Positions 36,589 to 44,578 of a DNA stretch of 64,000 nt are shown piece by piece (the stretch's first letter is position 1; every line of letters starts with the position of its first letter). Made by a program: the position numbers and the translations under genes. Source of the stretch: Dethiobacter sp. (GTDB taxonomy: Bacteria; Bacillota; Dethiobacteria; Dethiobacterales; Dethiobacteraceae); assembly GCA_018333635.1 (NCBI GenBank), contig JAGXTL010000010.1, positions 55,895-119,894 on the forward strand. The letters are read 5' to 3'. The notes below the pieces were generated by a model. It did not search any database, had not been told where the DNA came from, and saw only the letters and a program-made list of their open reading frames with translations.

Positions 36589-37851
36589 TTAGAGCTTATT
36601 TTTTTTGCGTAAAAACCGGAACGGGTTGAACAGTGCCAGCAGCGAGCTGCGTTTCAGCGGTAAATTCGCTTTTCGTAACTGCTCGACATCCCGGCGCAGC
36701 TTATACTGTCCTTCTTCGAGGCGTGTCATTGTTTCGCTTTCGGCTAACAATTCTTCTTTGATTGCTTCTATCTCTTGGCATGTTTGTGGTGAGTCAGGCA
36801 ATTCTGCTGAGCTGGTTAGATTTTCTCCTAACCGGCCGCTGAGCAAGCTGGCAGTAAAATGGGCGCCAATGCCTATGGCTGTCGCGGCACCGACCCCTTT
36901 AGCCACAGTCATAGCAGTCGTCTTTATCCCTGGGGGAATATTGATGTCAGGATAAGGTGAGAAAAAGGGGGAAGTGCCGCCGTCGGGAAAGTCAGGTGCG
37001 GCGCAGCCGATGCAAGGATTATTGGCATTGATGCACCAATTTACGGCATCATTGAATTTCCTTGTGGAGCAGTCGGCGTGTGTAATCGGTCCTTTGCATC
37101 CTACCTTTAAGAGGCAGCCGGCCATCCCTGGCGACAGAGCAAAATCACCGTTATAGAAATGAAAGCGGCGCGGACAAATATCATGAATCAATTGGCCGAA
37201 AAACATGGTAGGCCGTCGATAATCGTCGAGCCGAGGTAAGCCGTATAAAATTGTATGCGCCAGAGTTCCGACGACCCAATCAGGGTGGGACGGGCATCCG
37301 GGCACATTGATTACCGGTTTCTTTTGCACAACTTCCCAGACTCCTTTTGTGCCTGTAGGGTTGGGGTTGCCCTTAGAAGGTCCGCCAAATGCGGCGCAAT
37401 TGCCTACTGCCACCACCACTCGGGCAGCCTCGGCCGCAGCGGTGATCAGTTGCCGGGCATTTAGCCGCTTTCCGTTTCGTTCTCCGATAATCACTGCTTC
37501 AGGCATGCCCATGGGAATCCCACCCTCCACCACGAGAATGAACTGGTCACGCTGGTTTTCCATGGTAGCAAAGAGGATATCGAGCGCTTCTTGATTCTGA
37601 GCCCACATTAATAGTGGGCTGAAACGGAGATCAATGATTTCTTCCAGCACGATACGCAGAGATGGGTCAGCACTGTTATCTAACGAGATGGTATCCCCGG
37701 TGCAAGATGTTCCTTCAAGCCAAAGGACTGGCGGTTTGCCGCCCGGAAGCAGGCGCAGCGCTTCTGCAAGTTCCGGCAGAAGAAGTTGGGCTAGGCTGAC
37801 GGAGGCGGCAGAATGGAAGCAAAACTGTAAAAACCTGCGCCGTGTGAGCAA
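36589..37851 (-). CDS. NiFe-hydrogenase small (electron-transfer) subunit with Tat signal and atypical cluster ligands
   Basis: TTG at 37851 is chosen: AGGAGG lies 8 bases upstream and the product begins MLTRRRFLQF, a complete Tat signal; an upstream ATG at 37944 would bury it. 420 residues. Cluster ligands: proximal Cys50, Asp53 (CTGD instead of CTGC), Cys152, Cys186; distal His223, Cys226, Cys246, Cys252; medial Cys261, Cys273, Cys280, Cys283, where Cys273 replaces the usual Pro. So the proximal site would be 3Cys-1Asp and the medial cluster [4Fe-4S]. After a membrane-like helix (about 311-338) comes a coiled coil (about 356-396) and a basic tail, which is unusual. Export via Tat with the large subunit is expected. 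Confidence 0.92.
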   Translation of the reverse strand: MLTRRRFLQFCFHSAASVSLAQLLLPELAEALRLLPGGKPPVLWLEGTSCTGDTISLDNSADPSLRIVLEEIIDLRFSPLLMWAQNQEALDILFATMENQRDQFILVVEGGIPMGMPEAVIIGERNGKRLNARQLITAAAEAARVVVAVGNCAAFGGPSKGNPNPTGTKGVWEVVQKKPVINVPGCPSHPDWVVGTLAHTILYGLPRLDDYRRPTMFFGQLIHDICPRRFHFYNGDFALSPGMAGCLLKVGCKGPITHADCSTRKFNDAVNWCINANNPCIGCAAPDFPDGGTSPFFSPYPDINIPPGIKTTAMTVAKGVGAATAIGIGAHFTASLLSGRLGENLTSSAELPDSPQTCQEIEAIKEELLAESETMTRLEEGQYKLRRDVEQLRKANLPLKRSSLLALFNPFRFLRKKNKL

Positions 37852-37876
37852 TGACTTTTCCTCCTGCAGAGAATAG

Positions 37877-37891
37877 GGGAGGATACCTCCC
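37877..37891 (-). promoter_or_regulatory. Palindrome before the hydrogenase ribosome binding site
   Basis: GGGAGG, ATA, CCTCCC on the plus strand. In the minus-strand transcript the CCTCCC half could also pair with the AGGAGG ribosome binding site at 37860-37865, so it may control translation, or be a protein operator. A TATAAT on the minus strand (37949-37954) is a possible -10 with a poor -35. Confidence 0.4.
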
Positions 37892-37966
37892 GGTTCAGGA
37901 TTAGTCTTTCTCTTTCGCTGATATTTATCATGGATTTGCCGCATAAAAATTATAGCGGGTGATCTA

Positions 37967-38947
37967 ATGCTTATTATTTGCTTATTTTTAGGTTTAATGC
38001 TTTTCCTTGGCGGCCTAAGAATTATGTCGGCAGGGCTGGCACAGCTTGGCGGTTCTCCATTTATGCTGGCAGTGCGTCAATGGACGGGGCACCGCGGCTC
38101 AGCTTTTCTGGTAGGGGTCATATTCACTGCTTTTACTCAGAGCAGCTCTTTGGCAACAGCAATTGTGGTGGGTATGGTTGATGCCAGGATTATTAACCTA
38201 GCGGCTGCTATCGCAGTGATTGTGGGGGCTAATGTGGGAACAACCGTCACAGGTCAGCTTGTCTCATTCCGCCTCTATGACTATGCACCTCTGCTGCTGG
38301 CGGCAGGTGCAATTTTACTTTTGAGCCCGCAAAAAGTGCGAGTAAGAGAAGCTGGGCGAGTGTTACTAGGGCTGGGTCTTTTGTTGTCAGGGCTGAATAC
38401 CATGAGCAGTTCTCTGGCGCCGCAGGCAGAGCAGGCATGGGCTGAGGAATTTTTAGAAATGGCAGCTATCAACCCAGGTGTTGCCATATTGGCCGGAGCG
38501 GTTATCACAGCAGTTGTGCAAAGCTCCAGTGCGGTGATGGCGTTAACTATTGCTTTGGCCGAGGAAGGTGTTCTCTCGCTTGCTGCCGGTATCGGGATTT
38601 TGGTGGGAGCAGATGTGGGAACTTGTGTAACTTCATTGTTGGCCGGACTGGGGACGGGAGTTAACGCCCGCAGAGCGGCTGCGGCTCATCTTGTATTTAA
38701 TTTGCTTAGCGTGGCTATGGTTCTGCCGGTCTTTCAACTGCTTATCACTGTGGCAGTCGCAAGCGCTGACACAGTGCCGCGCCAGCTGGCAAATGCGCAC
38801 ACCTTTTATAATTTAGGCGGCGCCGTTTTGCTAATCATTTTCCTTTCTCCTTTTCGGTTACTGATAGAAAGTCTGATAAAGCCTGAAAATACAATAAAAA
38901 GGAGGATATTTGCCAAGTTCGGCGAAATCATAAAAAAATGGTTCTAA
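37967..38947 (+). CDS. Na/Pi-cotransporter family protein
   Basis: 326 residues, about nine membrane segments, with the two inverted QSSS repeats of the family: FTQSSSLATAIVVGM and VVQSSSAVMALTIAL, each followed by GANVGTTVTG or GADVGTCVTS. Lacks the C-terminal PhoU-like domain found in longer members. ATG at 37967 follows GGGTGA; divergent from the hydrogenase operon. Phosphate substrate is inferred from the family. Confidence 0.88.
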   Translation: MLIICLFLGLMLFLGGLRIMSAGLAQLGGSPFMLAVRQWTGHRGSAFLVGVIFTAFTQSSSLATAIVVGMVDARIINLAAAIAVIVGANVGTTVTGQLVSFRLYDYAPLLLAAGAILLLSPQKVRVREAGRVLLGLGLLLSGLNTMSSSLAPQAEQAWAEEFLEMAAINPGVAILAGAVITAVVQSSSAVMALTIALAEEGVLSLAAGIGILVGADVGTCVTSLLAGLGTGVNARRAAAAHLVFNLLSVAMVLPVFQLLITVAVASADTVPRQLANAHTFYNLGGAVLLIIFLSPFRLLIESLIKPENTIKRRIFAKFGEIIKKWF

Positions 38948-38966
38948 TAAAATCAATGGAGGCATC

Positions 38967-39755
38967 ATGAGCAACTTAGAAGGGATTTTACTCGGGATTT
39001 TGCAAGGTTTCACAGAATTTTTGCCGGTGTCCAGCTCGGGACACCTTGTGATAGCACAGGATTTGCTCAACGTTAAACAGTACGGAATATTGTTTGAAGT
39101 GATGGTTCATTTTGGGACACTGTTATCGGTACTCTGGGTATTCTGGTCAGATATCGTTAGGATTGCTACCCGCTTTACCAGGGAGAAACAGGAACGTCAT
39201 TTTGTTTTCATGTTGTTGCTTGGGATAATTCCCACTGGTTTGATTGGCTTTTTTTTCAGAGATTTTTTTATTATTTTTTATGAATCGACATTAAAAACAG
39301 GGCTGATGTTGTTGATAACCGGGTGCGTCTTGTATGCCATTCCCTTTTTTAAGCCTGGTGTGAAAAGTGAGGAAACGATCAGTGCAACAGATGCGCTCGT
39401 GGTCAGCTTAGCGCAGGGGTTGGCCATTATTCCCGGCTTATCTCGCTCCGGATTAACGATCACAGCCGCCCTTTGGCGCGGCATGGATCGGGAAACAGCC
39501 GTTCGCTTTTCTTTCTTAGTAACAATACCGGTGATTCTCGGTGCCACGCTGTTGGAGCTGAGGGAGCTGAGCGCTGTCGGTTTTTCCGGCCTTTCCAGCG
39601 GGATAATCTACGGAACGATTGCTGCTTTTATTACCGGTGTCTTTGCGATTAAGCTGTTTGTCAAATTATTAAGAGCCGGCAGATTTAAATTTTTTGCCTA
39701 TTATTGTTGGTTTGCCGGTACTGCCACTATTATTTTTAAGCTTGCCGGTTTTTAG
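38967..39755 (+). CDS. uppP: Undecaprenyl-diphosphatase (BacA/UppP)
   Basis: Recycles the C55 carrier by removing one phosphate. Motifs GFTEFLPVSSSGHLVI and GLAIIPGLSRSGLTI are the two family signatures. 262 residues, about seven to eight membrane segments. ATG follows AATGGAGG. It complements uppS earlier in the window. Confidence 0.95.
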   Translation: MSNLEGILLGILQGFTEFLPVSSSGHLVIAQDLLNVKQYGILFEVMVHFGTLLSVLWVFWSDIVRIATRFTREKQERHFVFMLLLGIIPTGLIGFFFRDFFIIFYESTLKTGLMLLITGCVLYAIPFFKPGVKSEETISATDALVVSLAQGLAIIPGLSRSGLTITAALWRGMDRETAVRFSFLVTIPVILGATLLELRELSAVGFSGLSSGIIYGTIAAFITGVFAIKLFVKLLRAGRFKFFAYYCWFAGTATIIFKLAGF

Positions 39756-39782
39756 GGAATGAAAGAAGATCCGGGGTGTTTT

Positions 39783-42107
39783 ATGGCTGTGCATGAGATG
39801 AGAGATGATATGAGGCAGCAAATTAAAGCTGTTTTTATTCTGGCCCTGGCTGTGCTGGGGTTTACCGCATTGTTATTTCCCCGGCAGACGGGTGAAGTAG
39901 GCAGCTTTTTTAACAATGTCTTGCGGATGCTTACCGGAGAGATGGCACTGCTTGTCCCCGTTCTTTTGGTCGCAAACGGCATTCAGTCAATTTTGCCTTG
40001 GAAAATACCGAAATTGAAACAAAGAATAGGCGGTATTTTGCTTTTATTTCTGATTCTTCTAGTCTACGCCCACCTAGTGAGTATGGCACAAAAGGTGGAG
40101 TTAGTACTGGATAACGGCATTTTTAGGGCCAGCTTGCAGGTTGGACTTGCCCAGCAAGGCGGCGGTGTCATCGGTGCACTTTTGTCGGTGTTGCTCTATT
40201 TCCTGTTTCGTGACTTAGGCAGCAAAATAATCCTAGGCGCTGCTTTTACTATTGCCTTTCTGTTGGTGACTAATATTTCCTTGAGTCAACTCCTGCAAAC
40301 GGCTTACAAGATAATCAGTTTCTGTGCAGGGTTGTTCTGCCGAGGCTGTAAGGCGGCTGGCTCTTTTTTCCGCCATGTTTTTTCCTCTGATTTAACTGAG
40401 GAAGGAGCAGATGACGATGAGCCCGCAGCTGAAGCTTCAATGACAGGAAAAATCAAGAAAAAAAATAAGCAGGAATTCCAGTTTGATGCTGACAAGCCGA
40501 TGGAGGAAAAACAAAATCCTCAATTGGCATCTGTCATCCAGTTTCCGCAACGGGAACAGGAAACGACCAAGGCTGCTTTGAGCTTTGCCGGTCAACCGGA
40601 AAACAAGGACAACCCGTTGGTGGTGGAAGTAAAAACAAAAGAAGCAGTTACTGTGTCTGCGCTGCCGGCACAAGGCGACTACTGCTTGCCGCCGCTGACA
40701 CTGCTTGTTAAAGTTCCTAAACACAAGGACGGTCAACAAGCAAAAAATATTGCGGAACGGACTAAAATTCTGGAACGTACCCTAGATAGCTTTGGTGTAA
40801 AAGTACGGGTTACTGCCGTTCAGACCGGCCCTACCGTTACACGTTTTGAAATCCAGCCGGAAATAGGCGTAAAAGTGGCAAAGATTGTGGCGCTGGCTGA
40901 CGACCTGGCCTTAAATTTAGCGGCTTCCGGCGTGAGAATTGAGGCGCCAATTCCAGGCAAAGCGGCAGTAGGTATCGAAGTGCCAAACAAAGTGATTGCT
41001 CCGGTCTACTTGCTGGAAGTTTTGGAGGACGAGCAGTTCAGCAGAGCCGGTTCACCGCTGACCATCGCCTTAGGCAAAGATATAACCGGAACACCCATTC
41101 TTGCAGACTTGATGAAAATGCCGCATCTTCTCATTGCAGGCTCAACAGGATCCGGAAAAAGTGTCTGCATTAACGTGCTCATTGCCAGTATCCTCTTTAA
41201 GGCGCGTCCGGAAGATGTGAAGTTTGTAATGATCGACCCTAAAGTGGTGGAATTAAATGCTTTCAATGGCATCCCGCACTTGTTAATGCCGGTAGTGACT
41301 GAGCCTAAAAAGGCATCGCTGGCATTAAGGAGCATGCTCAAGGAAATGGCCATTCGCTACGAGCTGTTTGCTAAAGAGAATGTGCGGGATATAAACAGTT
41401 ACAATGAACGAAAGCGATTGCAGAGTCAGGAACAGGCGAGATTGCCTTATATCGTTGTGATAATTGATGAACTGGCGGACCTGATGATGGTGGCAGCAGC
41501 CGATGTCGAAGATTCTATTGCTCGCTTGGCGCAAATGTCGCGTGCCGCCGGTATTCACCTGGTGATAGCAACGCAACGACCATCTGTTGATGTGATTACC
41601 GGCGTAATAAAAGCAAATATTACTTCCCGCATTGCTTTTGCTGTTTCGGCGCAAGTTGATTCTCGTACCATCCTGGATATGGGTGGCGCGGAAAAACTTT
41701 TGGGCCGCGGTGACGCACTTTTTCACCCTATCGGTGCAGCCAAGCCCTTTAGAATACAAGGGGCATTTATTAACGAGAGAGAGCTTACTGCTCTGCTGGA
41801 ATTTATCAAGGCCCAGGGTGGTCAGCAGTTTGCAGAGATGTTGTTTCCTGAGGAGGAAACCGAAGCCGATTTTTATGAAGAAGATGAATTGTTTTTTGAA
41901 GCGGTTATGCTGATTGCCGAAGCCGGCACCGCGTCCATCTCTCTGCTGCAGCGCAGGTTGCGTATCGGTTATACTCGCGCCGCCCGCCTCATTGACGATA
42001 TGGAACGGCGTTGCTTTGTCGGCCGGTTTGAAGGCAGCAAAGCGCGTGAGGTTTTAATCACACCCGATCAAGCAAGGAATCTTCTTTCCAGCGGAGAGGC
42101 TCATTGA
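39783..42107 (+). CDS. FtsK/SpoIIIE DNA translocase
   Basis: Pumps DNA through the division or sporulation septum. Four N-terminal membrane helices (about residues 10-160), an acidic linker, then the motor: GSTGSGKSVCINVL (Walker A, near residue 450), VVIIDELADLMMV (Walker B), RPSVDVITGVIKANITSRIAF, and a C-terminal gamma winged-helix (about the last 65 residues) that reads KOPS/SRS sites. ATG at 39783 after GGGGTG is preferred; ATG 39759 would add 8 residues. About 774 residues. FtsK or SpoIIIE cannot be told apart from one copy. Confidence 0.94.
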   Translation: MAVHEMRDDMRQQIKAVFILALAVLGFTALLFPRQTGEVGSFFNNVLRMLTGEMALLVPVLLVANGIQSILPWKIPKLKQRIGGILLLFLILLVYAHLVSMAQKVELVLDNGIFRASLQVGLAQQGGGVIGALLSVLLYFLFRDLGSKIILGAAFTIAFLLVTNISLSQLLQTAYKIISFCAGLFCRGCKAAGSFFRHVFSSDLTEEGADDDEPAAEASMTGKIKKKNKQEFQFDADKPMEEKQNPQLASVIQFPQREQETTKAALSFAGQPENKDNPLVVEVKTKEAVTVSALPAQGDYCLPPLTLLVKVPKHKDGQQAKNIAERTKILERTLDSFGVKVRVTAVQTGPTVTRFEIQPEIGVKVAKIVALADDLALNLAASGVRIEAPIPGKAAVGIEVPNKVIAPVYLLEVLEDEQFSRAGSPLTIALGKDITGTPILADLMKMPHLLIAGSTGSGKSVCINVLIASILFKARPEDVKFVMIDPKVVELNAFNGIPHLLMPVVTEPKKASLALRSMLKEMAIRYELFAKENVRDINSYNERKRLQSQEQARLPYIVVIIDELADLMMVAAADVEDSIARLAQMSRAAGIHLVIATQRPSVDVITGVIKANITSRIAFAVSAQVDSRTILDMGGAEKLLGRGDALFHPIGAAKPFRIQGAFINERELTALLEFIKAQGGQQFAEMLFPEEETEADFYEEDELFFEAVMLIAEAGTASISLLQRRLRIGYTRAARLIDDMERRCFVGRFEGSKAREVLITPDQARNLLSSGEAH

Positions 42108-42135
42108 AACGACTAAGTAAGGACGGGGTGAAAGC

Positions 42136-42960
42136 ATGCGGGAAATAGGCCAGGTTTTGCGTCAGGCCCGTGAGGAGAGGGGAATGACGCTGGAGCAGGT
42201 TTCAAGCAGAACCATGATCGCCAAGAAATATCTGCTTGCGCTGGAAGAAGGAGACTTTAATCTTTTCCCCGGTGAAGTATATTTGAAGGGGGCTCTGCGA
42301 AAATATGCGGCAGAGCTCGAACTAAATCAGGAGGGCCTGCTTTCGCGCTACGGAGGCGTCAGTGAGCTTGAGAAAGCGGAAAAAAACCAGCAGAAACCGC
42401 AAAAACAACAGAGCAGACCGACAGCCAAGAGTAAAGTTCAGCCTGCGCAAGTTGTGCGAAGTACCAGGCGTTTAAATAAGCGCCGCTTTGCCATGATTAT
42501 CATAATTTTTGCTTTATTGATTGGCGGAGTAAGGGTCATCAGCACCATTATCGCCCCCGAGCCACCACCGGCTAACGAGCAGCCGCCTATTATTAACAAT
42601 GGCGCAGAGGATATTTTGCCGCCCGAGCCTGAACCGGAGCCGGAGCCGGAATTGCCGCAGGTGCGGGTAGAACGAGACATATCGGATCCGCTCAAACTTA
42701 GGGTCATAAATGCGGACGCTATAGAAGTGGTATTATCATTTACTGAGCATAGTTGGGTACGGGTGCACACTGACGGTGCTCTACTGTTCGAAGACACTTT
42801 TGCCGCCGGGGAAAGCCGCTCCTTGACGGCTGGGGAAAGTGTGCGAGTGCGTACAGGAAATGCCTTGGGTACAAAAATGTCGATAAACGGCGAGGCGATA
42901 GAGCTGCCGCAAAACAGGAATCCGGCAACATTGGAAATCAGCAATGCCGGGTTTGAGTAG
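42136..42960 (+). CDS. rodZ: RodZ-like cell-shape protein
   Basis: N-terminal HTH (LRQARERGMTLEQVSSRT type, residues 8-70), a basic linker, one membrane helix (about 118-138), a Pro-Glu repeat hinge (EPEPEPEPEL), and a DUF4115-type beta domain to the end. 274 residues. ATG follows AAGGACGGGGTG. RodZ links MreB to the membrane; the position after ftsK is common in Clostridia. Confidence 0.88.
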   Translation: MREIGQVLRQAREERGMTLEQVSSRTMIAKKYLLALEEGDFNLFPGEVYLKGALRKYAAELELNQEGLLSRYGGVSELEKAEKNQQKPQKQQSRPTAKSKVQPAQVVRSTRRLNKRRFAMIIIIFALLIGGVRVISTIIAPEPPPANEQPPIINNGAEDILPPEPEPEPEPELPQVRVERDISDPLKLRVINADAIEVVLSFTEHSWVRVHTDGALLFEDTFAAGESRSLTAGESVRVRTGNALGTKMSINGEAIELPQNRNPATLEISNAGFE

Positions 42961-42984
42961 AAGACCATGCCTCCACAAAGATGG

Positions 42985-43020
42985 GGCACCATCGGAAGCC
43001 TGCCGATGGTGCCTTAAATT
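42985..43020 (+). terminator. Terminator after rodZ
   Basis: GGCACCATCGG, 7-base loop, CCGATGGTGCC (perfect 11-bp stem), then TTAAATTTT. Confidence 0.8.
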
Positions 43021-43035
43021 TTGTCTTAAACTTTG

Positions 43036-43070
43036 CCCTCACCCTAACCCTCTCCCAGAGGGAGAGGGGA
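43036..43070 (-). repeat. CCCTCTCCC repeat, copy 3
   Basis: Reverse orientation: CCCTCACCCTAA then CCCTCTCCC, loop, GGGAGAGGG. Full-length copy in the 370-base gap after rodZ. Confidence 0.9.
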
Positions 43071-43183
43071 AAGTTGTCTTTTTTTGCGCAGTTAACTATA
43101 TGAGGGTTAAGCTGCCGTCGCAAAGGGTAGACTACAATTCTCACATCCTTTATCCATCCATAGTCCCCTCTCTAAATCATTTT

Positions 43184-43217
43184 CCCCTCTCCCTCTGGGA
43201 GAGGGTTAGGGTGAGGG
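43184..43217 (+). repeat. CCCTCTCCC repeat, copy 4
   Basis: Forward full-length copy ending TTAGGGTGAGGG; with copy 3 it forms a larger inverted pair about 115 bases apart. Confidence 0.9.
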
Positions 43218-43226
43218 TTCCATATT

Positions 43227-43249
43227 CCCCCTCGGGTTAGGGTGAGGGT
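43227..43249 (+). repeat. CCCTCTCCC repeat, partial copy
   Basis: CCCCCTCGGGTTAGGGTGAGGG: the tail motif with only a remnant of the hairpin. Confidence 0.7.
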
Positions 43250-43258
43250 CCCATGTTT

Positions 43259-43293
43259 CCCTCTCCCTCTGGGAGAGGGTTAGGGTGAGGGTC
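43259..43293 (+). repeat. CCCTCTCCC repeat, copy 5
   Basis: Forward full-length copy, 40 bases upstream of the AAA+ gene start; its transcript would place a stable hairpin in the 5' leader. Confidence 0.9.
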
Positions 43294-43334
43294 GGCTGAG
43301 TTCTAGCTCATAAGTGAAAAACAGGAGGCAGCAG

Positions 43335-44561
43335 ATGGATTGGCATAAAATTGTTTTTCATCCCGGAAATGAAGAATTGAAAAGATTTATTGAGATGGGA
43401 GTAGTGGCAATACGCTTAGGGATCCCAGTCCATTTTCATGTGGAAGGCGTCCGAGGCACAGGTAAAACCACGCTGATTCGAGCTGCGAAAAGTCAGTTCC
43501 CTACTATTACACGGGTGGCAGACTGTCTTTATAACTGTGATCCGAAAAAACCTCACTGCCCTGATCACCTGAAAATGGGGGAATTTGAGCATGAAACAGT
43601 AGCTACCCCATTTTTAGAGGTTTCCCACTCAGCTAAAGTTGGAACATTAGTTGGCAGCATAGACTTAGACAGGCTCTCCTCTCATAAAAATCCTGCTGCC
43701 GCACTGTTGCCCGGAACGATCCCTCGAGCCAACCGTGGGATTATTTTTGTCGATGAAATTAACCGCTTGGCAGATACGTCGCCGGCTCTTGTCGATATAC
43801 TGCTGGATGTGATGGGAACAAAGCCGGGTCGGGTACAAATTGAGGAAACCGGCTTGCCCACCGTGGAGATGCCTGTGAATACCAGTATCTGGGCAGCTTC
43901 AAATCCAGACGAAGAACCCGGTCCGTTGCAGGAAATCCGTCGGCAACTGTCAGACAGGTTTGATTTTGCGATCCGGATTGGACGGCCGGAGCAGGCGGAA
44001 ACTGTGCGTGCCATCATCCGGGGGGAGGTGCAAGCTAATTTTGCAACAAAGAAAACACCAGCCAGACTTAATAGCTTGGTTTCAGTGGCGCTAATAGAAG
44101 CGGCAGATGAATTTATCAGTAATCTCTATGTCCGCTTTCGTTTGGAGAGTATCCGCGGCGTGCAAGCTGTGCGTCTTGCCACCCAATTGCATGCGCTAAA
44201 ACAAGGCAAGACATCTGCTGATTTTGCCGACATGGCTGCCGTTCTGCCGGCGGCGCTGCGCCATCGTCTTGAGGAGCCCCTCCTTCTGGAGATTTGTGAA
44301 GCGATGAAAGACGCGGCCGTTAATCAGCAGCAAAAAATATCAGTATCAGCTAAATGCAAAGGAGAAACAAATCCTTCGGCAGCTTACCGCTATCCTGCTC
44401 TCTGGCAGGGACTTTGGCAGCGTCTCACGAAAAAAAGTGAGCTATCTGCCGGGAGTGGCGTTTTTCTAGGTGGTCTGGCGGCAAAAAAAACGGATGATCA
44501 GAATACGGAAAAAAAAACGATACCCGTCCGAACCTCTCCGGAGGAGAGGGGTGGACGGTAA
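43335..44561 (+). CDS. AAA+ ATPase of the magnesium-chelatase I / MoxR type
   Basis: Walker A GVRGTGKTT (about residue 43), Walker B IIFVDEINRL and sensor IWAASNPDEEPGP mark a ChlI/BchI-like AAA+ protein. Unusual: a cysteine-rich insertion just after Walker A, CLYNC and HCPDH (about residues 64-77), that could bind zinc or an Fe-S cluster. ATG at 43335 (MDWHKIVFHPGN) follows AGGAGG; the in-frame GTG at 43314 precedes the ribosome binding site. 408 residues; C-terminal 80 residues are low-complexity. A VWA partner follows 17 bases downstream, the classic MoxR/chelatase pairing. Substrate unknown. Confidence 0.85.
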   Translation: MDWHKIVFHPGNEELKRFIEMGVVAIRLGIPVHFHVEGVRGTGKTTLIRAAKSQFPTITRVADCLYNCDPKKPHCPDHLKMGEFEHETVATPFLEVSHSAKVGTLVGSIDLDRLSSHKNPAAALLPGTIPRANRGIIFVDEINRLADTSPALVDILLDVMGTKPGRVQIEETGLPTVEMPVNTSIWAASNPDEEPGPLQEIRRQLSDRFDFAIRIGRPEQAETVRAIIRGEVQANFATKKTPARLNSLVSVALIEAADEFISNLYVRFRLESIRGVQAVRLATQLHALKQGKTSADFADMAAVLPAALRHRLEEPLLLEICEAMKDAAVNQQQKISVSAKCKGETNPSAAYRYPALWQGLWQRLTKKSELSAGSGVFLGGLAAKKTDDQNTEKKTIPVRTSPEERGGR

Positions 44562-44578
44562 ACTCAAGAATAGGTGCT

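Noticed and set aside
36605..37876. Several plus-strand frames of 60-116 residues opposite the hydrogenase small subunit
   Set aside because: Antisense shadows of a clearly coding minus-strand gene with full cofactor motifs.
43036..43293. Clustered CCCTCTCCC repeats as a CRISPR array
   Set aside because: Copies are palindromic, unequal in spacing and mixed in orientation, with no unique spacers of constant length and no cas genes.
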